Shown here piece by piece: positions 1-7,200 of a stretch of 7,296 nucleotides of DNA (the first letter of the stretch is position 1; each line of letters starts with the position of its first letter). The stretch is taken from positions 1 to 7,296 of the forward strand of contig VERU01000120.1 in assembly GCA_018882485.1 (NCBI GenBank), given 5' to 3'. Made by a program: the position numbers and the translations under genes. This stretch comes from Rhodoferax sp. (GTDB lineage Bacteria > Pseudomonadota > Gammaproteobacteria > Burkholderiales > Burkholderiaceae_C). The notes beneath the pieces are model-generated. The model had not been told where the DNA came from, did no database searches, and was given only the letters and a program-made list of their open reading frames with translations.

Positions 1-273
1 CAGCAACTGTTTGAGCGGCCTGCCCATCCCTACACCCGGGCTCTGCTCAAGACCCTGCCCCACATGAAGGGGCCGCGTTCTCCGAAACTGGAGGTGATCG
101 AGGGCCAGCCACCCATCCTCAAGGCTGCCCCGGTTGCCTGTGCTTTCCGTGGTCGGTGCACGGTGGCCCTGAGCCGCTGCTCCACCGAAAACCCGCAGCG
201 GCATTCGATTGCCGCCGGGCACGATGTGGCGTGCTTCTGGGACGTCCAGACCGGGGAGGAGCGCCATGGCTGA
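1..273 (+). CDS. Peptide ABC transporter ATP-binding protein, DppD/OppD type (3' end only)
   Basis: Only the last 90 codons are inside the window; the nucleotide-binding core lies upstream. What remains is the oligopeptide/dipeptide transporter C-terminal domain (oligo_HPY). The motif HPYTRALL is at visible residues 9-16, followed by the cysteine pattern C47, C53, C60 and C78 (numbered within the fragment). In this family those four cysteines commonly bind a [4Fe-4S] cluster. The protein would be one of two cytoplasmic ATPases powering import through the permease pair encoded at 3123-5064. Its stop codon (271-273) lies inside the start of the next ATPase gene, an 8-bp ATGGCTGA overlap that implies translational coupling and matched production of the two ATPases. 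Assignment to the D-type rather than the F-type subunit rests on position before the second ATPase. The family call is firm; the transported substrate is not known. Confidence 0.9.
   Translation, partial: QQLFERPAHPYTRALLKTLPHMKGPRSPKLEVIEGQPPILKAAPVACAFRGRCTVALSRCSTENPQRHSIAAGHDVACFWDVQTGEERHG
253..261 (+). promoter_or_regulatory. Strong Shine-Dalgarno site for the second ATPase
   Basis: GGGGAGGAG ends four bases before the ATG at 266. It lies within the last codons of the preceding ATPase gene. It decides the start: the in-frame ATG at 209 lies upstream, has no such site and would add 19 residues foreign to the family. Confidence 0.8.
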
Positions 274-1318
274 TCGCCTGGCCTCGGAACCTCAGGGCAA
301 GGCCCTGGTTCGGGTTCGCGGCCTCAAGATGCACTTTCCCATCTTTGCCGGGCTGTTGAAGCGGCGGGTGGGAGCGGTCAAGGCCGTCGATGGCGTGAGT
401 TTCGACATCGCTGCGGGCGAAACCCTGGGCCTGGTGGGCGAATCGGGCTGCGGCAAATCCACCTGCGGCCGAGCTTTGCTCAGGCTCTACGAGCCGACGG
501 CGGGGCAGGTGCTGATCGATGGCCAGGACATCACGTCGGTGGATGCCGAGGCGCTGCGCAAACTCCGGCCTTCGATGCAGATGGTGTTCCAGGACCCGCA
601 GGCCAGCCTCAACCCCCGGATGACGGTGGCTGCCATCATCGGCGAGCCATTGGTTGAGCACAGCGTGTTCAGCAAGGACGAACGGCGCGAGCGCATCTAC
701 GAATTGCTCGATCAGGTCGGACTGAACCGAAATTTTGCCAACCGCTATCCGCATGAATTTTCTGGCGGCCAGCGTCAGCGCATCGGCATTGCACGCGCCC
801 TGGCTCTCAACCCCAAGTTCATTGTCTGCGACGAGCCCATCGCCGCGCTCGATGTCTCCATTCAGGCCCAGGTGGTCAATTTGCTGGAAGGCCTGCAGGC
901 CCGCCTGGGACTGACCTACCTCTTCATCAGCCACGATCTCTCCATGGTCCGGCACATCGCCAACCGGGTGGCGGTGATGTATCTGGGGCGCATCGTTGAA
1001 CTGGCCGATCGCGATGCGCTTTACGAAGAGCCTTTGCATCCCTACGCCCAGGCCCTGCTGTCGGCCGTTCCGGAGCCCGATCCCAAGCTGGAAGCCGTGC
1101 GCCGGCGTATCGTGCTCACGGGGGATGTGCCCTCGCCGGCCCATCCCCCCAAAGGGTGCGCCTTCTGCACCCGTTGTCCCAAGGTCATGCCCCGCTGCCA
1201 CGAGGTGGCGCCCGCCCTGTCCGAGGTCGCGCCCGGCCGTCTGGTCGCGTGCCACCTGCATGGTGATGGCCCCGTTCCCCATACGTCCAAGACTGCCGAG
1301 TCCACGGCAGCACCCTGA
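266..1318 (+). CDS. Peptide ABC transporter ATP-binding protein, DppF/OppF type
   Basis: Cytoplasmic ATPase of 350 residues, a normal length for DppF/OppF, that should pair with the upstream ATPase to drive peptide uptake. The motifs are complete and in order: Walker [10 protein letters not shown] (58-66), Q-loop Q109, ABC signature SGGQ (166-169), Walker B ending in D189 with catalytic E190, D-loop ALD (194-196) and switch H223. The oligo_HPY tail follows, with HPY at 258-260 and cysteines at 298, 301, 304, 311 and 329. The N-terminal insertion [13 protein letters not shown] before the strand leading to Walker A is typical of F-type subunits. The start at 266 is chosen for its strong ribosome site and family fit; it overlaps the previous gene by 8 bp. 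The binding-protein gene follows after 41 bp. Oddities: alanine replaces the usual serine before ALD (EPIAALD), and C301 is an extra cysteine. The family is certain; the substrate is not. Confidence 0.96.
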   Translation: MADRLASEPQGKALVRVRGLKMHFPIFAGLLKRRVGAVKAVDGVSFDIAAGETLGLVGESGCGKSTCGRALLRLYEPTAGQVLIDGQDITSVDAEALRKLRPSMQMVFQDPQASLNPRMTVAAIIGEPLVEHSVFSKDERRERIYELLDQVGLNRNFANRYPHEFSGGQRQRIGIARALALNPKFIVCDEPIAALDVSIQAQVVNLLEGLQARLGLTYLFISHDLSMVRHIANRVAVMYLGRIVELADRDALYEEPLHPYAQALLSAVPEPDPKLEAVRRRIVLTGDVPSPAHPPKGCAFCTRCPKVMPRCHEVAPALSEVAPGRLVACHLHGDGPVPHTSKTAESTAAP

Positions 1319-1349
1319 GCCCTCCCGCAACCTTTCAGTACACAGAAAC

Positions 1350-1353
1350 GGAG
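1350..1353 (+). promoter_or_regulatory. Shine-Dalgarno site of the binding-protein gene
   Basis: GGAG lies six bases before the ATG at 1360, in the 41-bp gap after the second ATPase. I see no convincing separate promoter in that gap, so this gene is most simply read from the upstream operon transcript. Confidence 0.65.
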
Positions 1354-1359
1354 TCCCTG

Positions 1360-3054
1360 ATGAAACGACGATCCACACTGCTGGCCTTGGGAGCGCTGCT
1401 TGCGCTGTCCCAGGCCGCCCATGCACAACGCGGGTCCAGCGGTCATGTCAACCTGATCTACTGGCAGGCCCCGTCGCTGCTCAACCCCTATCTGTCGGGC
1501 GGAACCAAGGAAATCGAGGCTTCGTCGCTGGTGCTGGAGCCCCTGATCCGCTTCAACGAAAAGGGCGAGATGGTCCCCTATCTGGTCGAAGATGTGCCGA
1601 CGGTGGCCAACCGGGGCTTTTCGGCCGACTTCAAGAGCATCACCTACAAGATCCGGCGCGGTCTCAAGTGGTCGGACGGCAGCCCGTTCACCGCCTCCGA
1701 CGTGGTGTTCACCTACGAGTACTGCACGGGCATCAAGGGATGCGCCAAGGCCTCCACGTTTTCTCCAGTTGACAAGGTGACCGCGGTCGATGACCTGACC
1801 GTGCGCATCAACTTCAAGGCGCCCAAGCCCTATCCCTATGACGTGTTCGGCGGGGCCACCACGCCCATCCTGCAGCGGGCACAGTTCAAGGACTGCCTGG
1901 GCGACAAGGCACCGACCTGCTCCACCCAGAACTTCAACCCGGTGGGCACCGGCCCCTTCATGGTCAAGGAGTTCCGGCCGAACGACGTGGCCCAGATGGT
2001 GGCCAACCCCAACTACCGCGATCCGGCCAAGCCGGCGTTCGCCACCCTGACCCTCAAGGGCGGTGGTGACGCGGCCGCTGCGGGCCGGGCCGTGATGGAG
2101 ACGGGCGAGTTCGACTACGCCTGGAACCTGCAACTGGCACCCGATGTGCTGGCGCGCATGGCCAAGGGCGGCAAGGGCCGTGCCGTCTCGGCGTTCGGCA
2201 CGCTGGTCGAGCGCATCGAGATGAACCTCACCGATCCCAATCCGCGCCATGGCGATGCCCGCTCCACCACCAAGCACCCGCATCCCTTCCTGACCGACCT
2301 GCGGGTGCGCAAGGCCTTGTCCATGGCCATCGACCGCAATGTGCTCAATGAAGTGGGTTACGGACCGGCTGGCCGGCCCACCTGCAACCTGGTGCCCGCA
2401 CCGGCGGCCTTTGCCTCCAACAATACCGACTGCCTGAAGCAGGACATGGCCGGCGCCAAGGCCCTGCTCGAACAGGCCGGCTGGAAAGTGGGGCCCGACG
2501 GGGTCCGCGCCAAGGACGGCGTGAAACTGGAAATTTCCTACCTCACCGCCACCAACAAGGTGCGGCAGGACTTCCAGGCCCTGATCAAGCAGTGGTGGAC
2601 CGAACTCGGTGTCAAGACCGAACTGCGCAACGTGTCCGCGTCGGTGTTCTTCGGCGGGGATGCGGGCTCGCCCGACACCTTCCAGAAGTTCTATGCCGAT
2701 GTCGAGATGTACGCCAACAACTTCGACGGCACCGACCCCGAGAACTATCTGGCTGAGCATGTGTGCGACAAGATCCCGCGCCCCGAGACCCAGTGGCAAG
2801 GGACCAACATGAACCGCTACTGCAACCCGGAGTACGACAAGCTCGTCAAGGAACTGTCGGCTGCCACCGGTGTGGACAAGCGCGGTGCCATCGCCAAGCG
2901 ACTCAACGAGATGCTGACCAAGGACAGCTATGTCGTCGTTCCGCTGATCGACCGCGGCCGTGTTTCGGCACACTCCAACTCCCTGGCGGGCGTGCTGCTC
3001 AACACCTGGGACAGCGAGTTGTGGAACGCCGCTGACTGGACCCGCCGCAAGTAA
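1360..3054 (+). CDS. Peptide ABC transporter periplasmic substrate-binding protein (SBP family 5)
   Basis: Protein of 564 residues that captures the ligand in the periplasm and delivers it to the permeases encoded just downstream. A Sec signal peptide is clear: basic MKRR, a leucine/alanine core and an AHA cleavage site after residue 22. There is no lipobox cysteine, so it should be soluble. The mature protein matches the DppA/OppA/NikA fold family (SBP_bac_5): an early YWQAPSLLNPYL stretch near residue 35 and the family signature around residues 92-120, including YKIRRGLKWSDG (96-107). The later segments DLRVRKALSMAIDR and DPENYL are also typical. The mature part has eight cysteines (122/128, 179/187, 342/358, 469/488) in four close pairs, suggesting disulfides. 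A hairpin follows the stop codon. The ligand cannot be told from sequence: peptides are the default, but relatives bind nickel chelates, opines, glutathione or sugars. Confidence 0.95.
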   Translation: MKRRSTLLALGALLALSQAAHAQRGSSGHVNLIYWQAPSLLNPYLSGGTKEIEASSLVLEPLIRFNEKGEMVPYLVEDVPTVANRGFSADFKSITYKIRRGLKWSDGSPFTASDVVFTYEYCTGIKGCAKASTFSPVDKVTAVDDLTVRINFKAPKPYPYDVFGGATTPILQRAQFKDCLGDKAPTCSTQNFNPVGTGPFMVKEFRPNDVAQMVANPNYRDPAKPAFATLTLKGGGDAAAAGRAVMETGEFDYAWNLQLAPDVLARMAKGGKGRAVSAFGTLVERIEMNLTDPNPRHGDARSTTKHPHPFLTDLRVRKALSMAIDRNVLNEVGYGPAGRPTCNLVPAPAAFASNNTDCLKQDMAGAKALLEQAGWKVGPDGVRAKDGVKLEISYLTATNKVRQDFQALIKQWWTELGVKTELRNVSASVFFGGDAGSPDTFQKFYADVEMYANNFDGTDPENYLAEHVCDKIPRPETQWQGTNMNRYCNPEYDKLVKELSAATGVDKRGAIAKRLNEMLTKDSYVVVPLIDRGRVSAHSNSLAGVLLNTWDSELWNAADWTRRK

Positions 3055-3060
3055 GTCGCC

Positions 3061-3106
3061 TGGCCCGGACGGCGGTTCACCACCTCGAGCCGCCGTCCGC
3101 GGGCCA
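3061..3106 (+). promoter_or_regulatory. Intercistronic GC-rich hairpin between binding protein and permease genes
   Basis: The left arm at 3061-3075 is complementary to the right arm at 3090-3106, apart from a two-base bulge in the right arm. The inner nine pairs (GGACGGCGG with CCGCCGTCC) are perfect, and the loop is 14 bases. No T-run follows, so it is not a classical intrinsic terminator. Its position just after a binding-protein stop codon and before the permease genes is where importer operons often carry hairpins that block 3' decay or cause partial termination, raising binding-protein levels. The pairing is visible in the sequence; the role is inferred. Confidence 0.6.
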
Positions 3107-3122
3107 TCCCGTTCATAGACGC

Positions 3123-4130
3123 ATGTTCACCTACACGCTGCGCCGGCTGTTGATTGCCATCCCCACGGTGTTGATGATCAGTCTGGTCATCTTCATGCTG
3201 CTGGAACTGGCGCCCAACGATCCGATGGCCAATGTTCCGCTGACGGTTCCGCCGGAGGTCAAGGCCAAGATGCGCGAAGCGCTGGGGCTGGATCAGCCGT
3301 CCTGGGTCCGCTACCTGTTGTGGCTCAAGCAGTTTTTGTGGGTGGAGCCGTTGCACCTGTTCGACCAGGTGTTCGGCACCGCCCATGCGGCCGACTTGCA
3401 GCGCGTCATCTCCTGGCAGACCCGCAGCCCTGTGGTGGATCTGATCGCCCAGCGCCTGCCACAGACCCTGTGGGTGGTCGGGCTGGGCTACCTCATCGGC
3501 GTGTCGCTGGCTGTGCCCATCGGCGTGTTGTCGGCCTATCGCCAGTACAGCTGGTTTGACCAGCTGGGCACGCTGATCGCGATGGTCGGGTTTTCGGTTC
3601 CCACTTTTTTCACCGGTGTGTTGCTCATCGTCGTCTTTTCGGTGCACCTGAACTGGTTGCCCTCGATTTACGACACCACGCTGGTGGTCAATTCCGCTGA
3701 AACCTTCTGGCTGCAGGTCAAGCAGATGATCATGCCGGTGACGGTACTGGCCCTCTACAACGCCGCCCAGATCAGCCGTTTCATGCGGGCTTCCATGCTC
3801 GACAACCTGGGGCAGGACTATGTGCGCACCGCCCGAGCCAAGGGCATGACCGAAAAAGTGGTTGTGCTGCTGCATGTCCTGCGCAACTCCATGATTCCCG
3901 TGGTCACCGTGATTGCACTCGGCGTGCCATCCATTTTTGCCGGCGCCATCATCACGGAGCAGGTTTTCAAGGTCAATGGACTGGGCCAGTTGCTGATCAA
4001 CGCCATCCAGTCCAATGACCTGCCCCTGGTGCAGTCCCTGACCTTCATTTTTGCGGTGCTCATCGTCACCTTCAACCTGATTGCCGATGTGCTGTACGGC
4101 ATCCTCGATCCACGGATCCGCTATGACTGA
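3123..4130 (+). CDS. Peptide ABC transporter permease, DppB/OppB type
   Basis: Inner-membrane channel subunit of 335 residues, normal for the family. It opens with MFTYTLRRLLIAIPT, the classic DppB start, which supports the ATG at 3123 although no good Shine-Dalgarno sequence precedes it. Six membrane segments can be read: about 9-30, 115-138, 148-175, 202-220, 257-280 and 303-325. A large loop of about 85 residues separates the first two, as usual for B-type permeases. The cytoplasmic EAA loop that docks on the ATPases lies at about 222-245 (RASMLDNLGQDYVRTARAKG). The C-terminus LDPRIRYD is also typical. The gene comes 68 bp after the binding-protein gene, behind a hairpin, and overlaps the next permease by 8 bp (ATGACTGA). 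It should form a heterodimer with that permease. Confidence 0.95.
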   Translation: MFTYTLRRLLIAIPTVLMISLVIFMLLELAPNDPMANVPLTVPPEVKAKMREALGLDQPSWVRYLLWLKQFLWVEPLHLFDQVFGTAHAADLQRVISWQTRSPVVDLIAQRLPQTLWVVGLGYLIGVSLAVPIGVLSAYRQYSWFDQLGTLIAMVGFSVPTFFTGVLLIVVFSVHLNWLPSIYDTTLVVNSAETFWLQVKQMIMPVTVLALYNAAQISRFMRASMLDNLGQDYVRTARAKGMTEKVVVLLHVLRNSMIPVVTVIALGVPSIFAGAIITEQVFKVNGLGQLLINAIQSNDLPLVQSLTFIFAVLIVTFNLIADVLYGILDPRIRYD

Positions 4131-5064
4131 CGCTGAAGCCACCACGCACAGCCCGGGCCGGACTGCCGTCGATCAGGCCGACCGTCCGCCGCGCAGCCAG
4201 TGGCTGGAAGTCTGGGATCAGTTCAAGACCCACCGGGGCGCCCTGGTCGGTGCGGGCATCTTCCTCGCCATCCTGCTGTTCATTTTTGTGGGCCCCTGGC
4301 TCTGGAAGATCGATCCCACTTACGCCAATCTGCTGATGCGCAACAAGGATCCCAGCATGGCGCACCCCTTCGGCACCGACGACCTGGGGCGGGACCTCAT
4401 GGCCCGCATGATGGCCGGTGGCCGGGTATCGCTGGCCGTGGGCCTGACCGCCATGGCGATCTCGGTGTCGCTGGGGACCCTGATCGGCATCAGCGCCGGG
4501 TTTTTCCGCCGCCTCGACGGATGGCTGATGCGCCTGACGGACTTGTTTCTTGCCTTGCCGCTGTTGCCCCTGCTGCTGGTGATGGTGATGCTGTTCCGGG
4601 AAACCCTGTCCCTGCGAATCGGGCCCGAGGGCGGCATCTTCATCCTGATGGTGGTGTCCATCGGCGCCACGTCCTGGATGCAGACCGCCCGCATCGTGCG
4701 CGGCGAGGTGCTGGCCCTGCGCGAGCGCGAATTCGTGCTGGCGGCCCGATCGATCGGGGCGCCGTCCCGTCGCATGATCCTTCGCCATATCCTGCCCAAC
4801 ACCCTCAGCCCCATCATGGTGGCGGCTGCCCTGGGTATCGCCAGCGCCATCATCGTCGAGAGCGCGTTGTCCTTCCTCGGCATGGGCTTCCCGCCCGATT
4901 TCCCCACCTGGGGACGCCTGCTCTACGACGCGGTCGACCATTTGCAGGATTACCCCAACCGGGTGATGTTGCCCGGCATCGCCATCTCGCTCACCGTGCT
5001 GTCCGTCAACTACGTCGGTGACGGACTGCGCGACGCGCTGGACCCGCGCATCCGCGGCCGCTGA
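4123..5064 (+). CDS. Peptide ABC transporter permease, DppC/OppC type
   Basis: Second inner-membrane subunit, 313 residues. The start at 4123 gives an 8-bp overlap with the preceding permease stop. The in-frame ATG at 4081 would lie well inside that gene and add a non-homologous leader. The protein has a polar cytoplasmic N-terminus (about 38 residues), a first membrane helix at about 39-61 and the C-type hallmark HPFGTDDLGRD at 81-91. The remaining helices follow. The EAA loop is at about 194-225, including FVLAARSIGA (204-213), which contacts the ATPases. The conserved segment SALSFLGMGFPPDFPTWG and the ending LDPRIRGR fit OppC/DppC. It is the last gene of the visible importer operon; a strong hairpin lies 28 bases after the stop. 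No Shine-Dalgarno sequence stands out, so its translation probably depends on coupling to the upstream permease. Confidence 0.95.
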   Translation: MTDAEATTHSPGRTAVDQADRPPRSQWLEVWDQFKTHRGALVGAGIFLAILLFIFVGPWLWKIDPTYANLLMRNKDPSMAHPFGTDDLGRDLMARMMAGGRVSLAVGLTAMAISVSLGTLIGISAGFFRRLDGWLMRLTDLFLALPLLPLLLVMVMLFRETLSLRIGPEGGIFILMVVSIGATSWMQTARIVRGEVLALREREFVLAARSIGAPSRRMILRHILPNTLSPIMVAAALGIASAIIVESALSFLGMGFPPDFPTWGRLLYDAVDHLQDYPNRVMLPGIAISLTVLSVNYVGDGLRDALDPRIRGR

Positions 5065-5092
5065 ACCCGTTCGCAGGGAGCAGAGGTCTCGA

Positions 5093-5122
5093 CCGGACCC
5101 TGCGGTTTGCCGCAGGGCCCGG
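5093..5122. terminator. Probable bidirectional terminator hairpin between converging genes
   Basis: The left arm 5093-5105 and right arm 5110-5122 form a 13-bp stem with a single A/C mismatch (5097/5118) and a four-base loop (TTTG). The inner eight pairs (CCCTGCGG with CCGCAGGG) are perfect. It lies in the 63-bp gap between the plus-strand permease stop (5064) and the minus-strand hydrolase stop (5130), so it can serve both transcripts. Neither side has a T-run, so termination may be imperfect or Rho-aided, or the hairpin may mainly protect 3' ends. Confidence 0.65.
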
Positions 5123-5127
5123 ACCCA

Positions 5128-6351
5128 TCAGACGGACAGGCGTGAGATGAGGCTCTGGATCATGCGGTCGCATTCGACCAGCTGGTCCAGCGGCACAAAC
5201 TCGTCGGCTTTGTGAGCCTGTTCGATGCTGCCCGGGCCACAGACGATGCTGGGCACGCCCACATTCTGGAAAAAAGAAGCCTCGGTGCCATAGGCGACCT
5301 TGCTGCTCTGGTGCGGTCGCAACAGCGAGCGAACCAGCTGCAGCACGTCGTCGCGCTCCTGGGCATCCAGAGCGGGCACATCGCCCAGACTTTCCAGGTC
5401 CACTCCGCTGTCGGGGTGACGGGCCTTCATCCGCGGCTCGACCTGGTTGACGATGAAATCGCGGATGTCCTGATAAAAGCGGTCCTTGGGCACACCGGGC
5501 ACGTAGCGGTAATCGAAGAAGAACTCGCACTCGGCGGGAATGATGTTGCGTCCGCTGCCACCGCTGATCAGGTTGGTCGACAGGGTGGAAAACGGCACGT
5601 CGAACCCCTCGATCTGCGGGCCCTGGGTTGCCTGCTGCTCCGCCAGATCCTGGATGAAGCCGATGATGCGGGCTGCGTACTCGATGGCGTTCACGCCCCG
5701 CGGCGTTAAAGACGAATGGGCCGCCCGCCCGCGAACCCGGCAGCGGAACATCCGCCCACCCTTGTGCGCCGTGACGATCCGCATGCTGGTCGGCTCGCCC
5801 ACGATGCACCCGGTTGGCTGGATGCCCGCCGCCTGCATGTCGGCCAGCAGGGTCGGCACACCCAGGCACCCCACTTCCTCGTCGTAGCTCAGGGCGATGT
5901 GGATCGGCGTCTTCAGCCGGGCAGCGGCCATGGCTGGCGCCTGGGCCAGTACCGACGCGATGAACCCCTTCATGTCGCACGCGCCCCGGCCGTAGAGCCG
6001 GCCATCCCGCACGTCGGCCCGGAAGGGGTCGGTGGTCCAGGGCTGCCCATCCACGGGTACCACATCGGTATGGCCCGACAGCACGATGCCGCCGGGACCC
6101 TGTCCAAAGGTAGCAAACAGGTTGGCCTTGGTGCGCTCGGCGTTGTAGCTCAGCCGGACAGAGGCGCCCAGCGGCTCCAGGTAGGCGCGTGCCCATTCGA
6201 TCAGCGCCAGGTTGGAGTTGCGGCTGGTCGTATCAAACCCGATCAGCTGGCTGAGGCAGTCCACCGTGGCCTGCACCGCGGCTGCATCGCCTGCGGTGGG
6301 TGCCCCGGCAGCGTCCTTGGCCAGCCATTGCGCCAGATCGTCCTTGCCCAT
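5128..6351 (-). CDS. argE: M20 family metallohydrolase, acetylornithine deacetylase (ArgE) type
   Basis: Cytoplasmic two-metal hydrolase of 407 residues. ArgE removes acetate from N-acetylornithine to give ornithine; relatives cleave other N-acyl amino acids. The metal centre is complete: H94 in SGHTDVVPVD, bridging D126 in GRGACDMKG, general base E158 with ligand E159 in YDEEVG, E186 in GEPT and H380 in GSIEQAHKADE. The dimerisation domain (about 195-300) has H212, which in this family reaches into the partner's active site, and SGGSGRNIIPAE. The start at 6351 follows AAGGAG at a spacing of 7. It gives an Ala-rich N-terminal extension of about 20 residues relative to E. coli ArgE. The gene lies 74 bp downstream of the FAH-family gene on the same strand. 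Many betaproteobacteria use the ArgJ acetyl-transfer cycle instead of ArgE, so this copy may be a catabolic N-acyl-amino-acid deacylase. The family is firm; the exact substrate is not. Confidence 0.93.
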   Translation of the reverse strand: MGKDDLAQWLAKDAAGAPTAGDAAAVQATVDCLSQLIGFDTTSRNSNLALIEWARAYLEPLGASVRLSYNAERTKANLFATFGQGPGGIVLSGHTDVVPVDGQPWTTDPFRADVRDGRLYGRGACDMKGFIASVLAQAPAMAAARLKTPIHIALSYDEEVGCLGVPTLLADMQAAGIQPTGCIVGEPTSMRIVTAHKGGRMFRCRVRGRAAHSSLTPRGVNAIEYAARIIGFIQDLAEQQATQGPQIEGFDVPFSTLSTNLISGGSGRNIIPAECEFFFDYRYVPGVPKDRFYQDIRDFIVNQVEPRMKARHPDSGVDLESLGDVPALDAQERDDVLQLVRSLLRPHQSSKVAYGTEASFFQNVGVPSIVCGPGSIEQAHKADEFVPLDQLVECDRMIQSLISRLSV

Positions 6352-6358
6352 GCTTGTG

Positions 6359-6364
6359 CTCCTT
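6359..6364 (-). promoter_or_regulatory. Shine-Dalgarno site of the ArgE-type gene
   Basis: On the minus strand AAGGAG lies seven bases before the ATG at 6351, an optimal placement. It supports this start and hence the N-terminal extension. The 74-bp gap to the upstream FAH gene (6352-6425) also holds a small stem (6387-6391 with 6399-6403), too weak to call a terminator. Confidence 0.7.
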
Positions 6365-6425
6365 CAGTGTTGGATGAAATCCGCCCGGCCGACGGCACCG
6401 GCCAGCGTGCAGGATGCCCAGGACA

Positions 6426-7121
6426 TCAAACCACACGAACCTGGATGCTTTCCAGCCCTGTGATGGTGCCTGTCATCGTGTCCCCGCTCACCACGGCCGC
6501 CACCCCCTCGGGGGTGCCGGTGTAGATGAGGTCCCCGGCCTGCAGTTCCCAGGCCGCAGACAGGTGCTCGATGGTTTCGGGGATGTTCCAGATCAGCTTG
6601 GAAATCAAGCTGCGCTGGCGATCCTGACCGTTCACCTGGACGGCTATTTCCGCCTGGGTGATGTCCCCGGCTCCAGCCGCCGGAGTGATCGCGCCGATCG
6701 GGGCCGAGTGATCGAACGCCTTGCCGATGCACCAAGGCCGGCCCTGCTTCTTCATGTCGGACTGGAGATCGCGTCGCGTCATGTCCAGGCCCACCGCGTA
6801 GCCATACACATGGCGCATCGCGTCGGCGGCCCGGATCTGCTTCCCGCCGACGCCGATGGCCACCACCAGCTCGATCTCGTGGTGGTAGTTCGCGGTGAGC
6901 GGGGGGTAGGGCACATCCACCACCTCGTCGGGCGGAACCACCACCAGCGCATCGGCCGGCTTCATGAAGAAGAACGGCGGCTCCCGCCCCGTGAACCCCA
7001 TTTCCCGGGCATGTTCTTCGTAGTTCCGACCGACGCAGTAAATGCGGTGCACGGCAAATCGCTGCTCGCGGCCCACCACGGGAACGCTCACAACCGGAGG
7101 GGGCGGAAATACGTAACTCAT
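6426..7121 (-). CDS. Fumarylacetoacetate hydrolase (FAH) family protein
   Basis: Cytoplasmic enzyme of 231 residues, the usual size of single-domain FAH proteins such as FAHD1 and fumarylpyruvate hydrolase. Members hydrolyse or decarboxylate beta-diketo and oxo-acids with a Mg/Mn ion. Visible residues are the [17 protein letters not shown] segment with the likely catalytic pair H37/E40, metal ligands E82 and E84 in HHEIELVV and D113 in [10 protein letters not shown], and conserved K134 in IGKAFD. TGTPEGV, the C-terminal hallmark, is also present. I chose ATG 7121 (MSYVFPPPP) because GGAG lies 10 bases upstream and family members start here; an in-frame ATG at 7196 would add 25 unrelated residues. 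It is the first gene of a probable two-gene unit with the ArgE-type gene. No aromatic ring-cleavage gene is nearby, so gentisate-type fumarylpyruvate hydrolysis, oxaloacetate decarboxylation and acylpyruvate cleavage remain open. Confidence 0.92.
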   Translation of the reverse strand: MSYVFPPPPVVSVPVVGREQRFAVHRIYCVGRNYEEHAREMGFTGREPPFFFMKPADALVVVPPDEVVDVPYPPLTANYHHEIELVVAIGVGGKQIRAADAMRHVYGYAVGLDMTRRDLQSDMKKQGRPWCIGKAFDHSAPIGAITPAAGAGDITQAEIAVQVNGQDRQRSLISKLIWNIPETIEHLSAAWELQAGDLIYTGTPEGVAAVVSGDTMTGTITGLESIQVRVV

Positions 7122-7131
7122 GGGTTGACAA

Positions 7132-7135
7132 CTCC
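7132..7135 (-). promoter_or_regulatory. Shine-Dalgarno site of the FAH-family gene
   Basis: On the minus strand GGAG lies ten bases before the ATG at 7121. The spacing is a little long but workable. It favours this start over the in-frame ATG at 7196. Confidence 0.55.
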
Positions 7136-7200
7136 AGATACCGAGGATGCCGAGGGATGGACAGGCACGGTAACGGGCCGAAACCGCCCGCTGCAACCTG

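Noticed and set aside
119..1426. Open frame of 435 codons on the minus strand across the second ATPase gene.
   Set aside because: It is the complement of a complete ABC ATPase with all motifs. There is no credible domain in the antisense product.
1042..2973. Open frame of 643 codons on the minus strand across the binding-protein gene.
   Set aside because: It is antisense to a gene with a clear signal peptide and family motifs. Its translation is a His/Gly/Arg/Gln-rich mixture without recognisable domains, as expected from a GC-rich complement.
2928..4145. Open frame of 405 codons on the minus strand across the first permease gene.
   Set aside because: The product is extremely rich in His, Gln, Asp and Gly with no membrane segment or motif, and the opposite strand encodes an unmistakable permease.
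5006..6196. A second minus-strand frame of 396 codons overlapping the ArgE-type gene.
   Set aside because: It is out of frame with the gene that holds all metal ligands and shows only Arg/Gly/Pro-rich sequence. It also runs over the terminator hairpin and into the permease gene.
6387..6403. Short stem (GGCCG with CGGCC) between the FAH and ArgE-type genes.
   Set aside because: Five pairs with a seven-base loop and no T-run is expected by chance in such GC-rich sequence.
7122..7196. N-terminal extension of the FAH-family protein from an upstream in-frame ATG.
   Set aside because: The 25 added residues do not look like the family and no Shine-Dalgarno site precedes that ATG; the start at 7121 has one and begins like known relatives.
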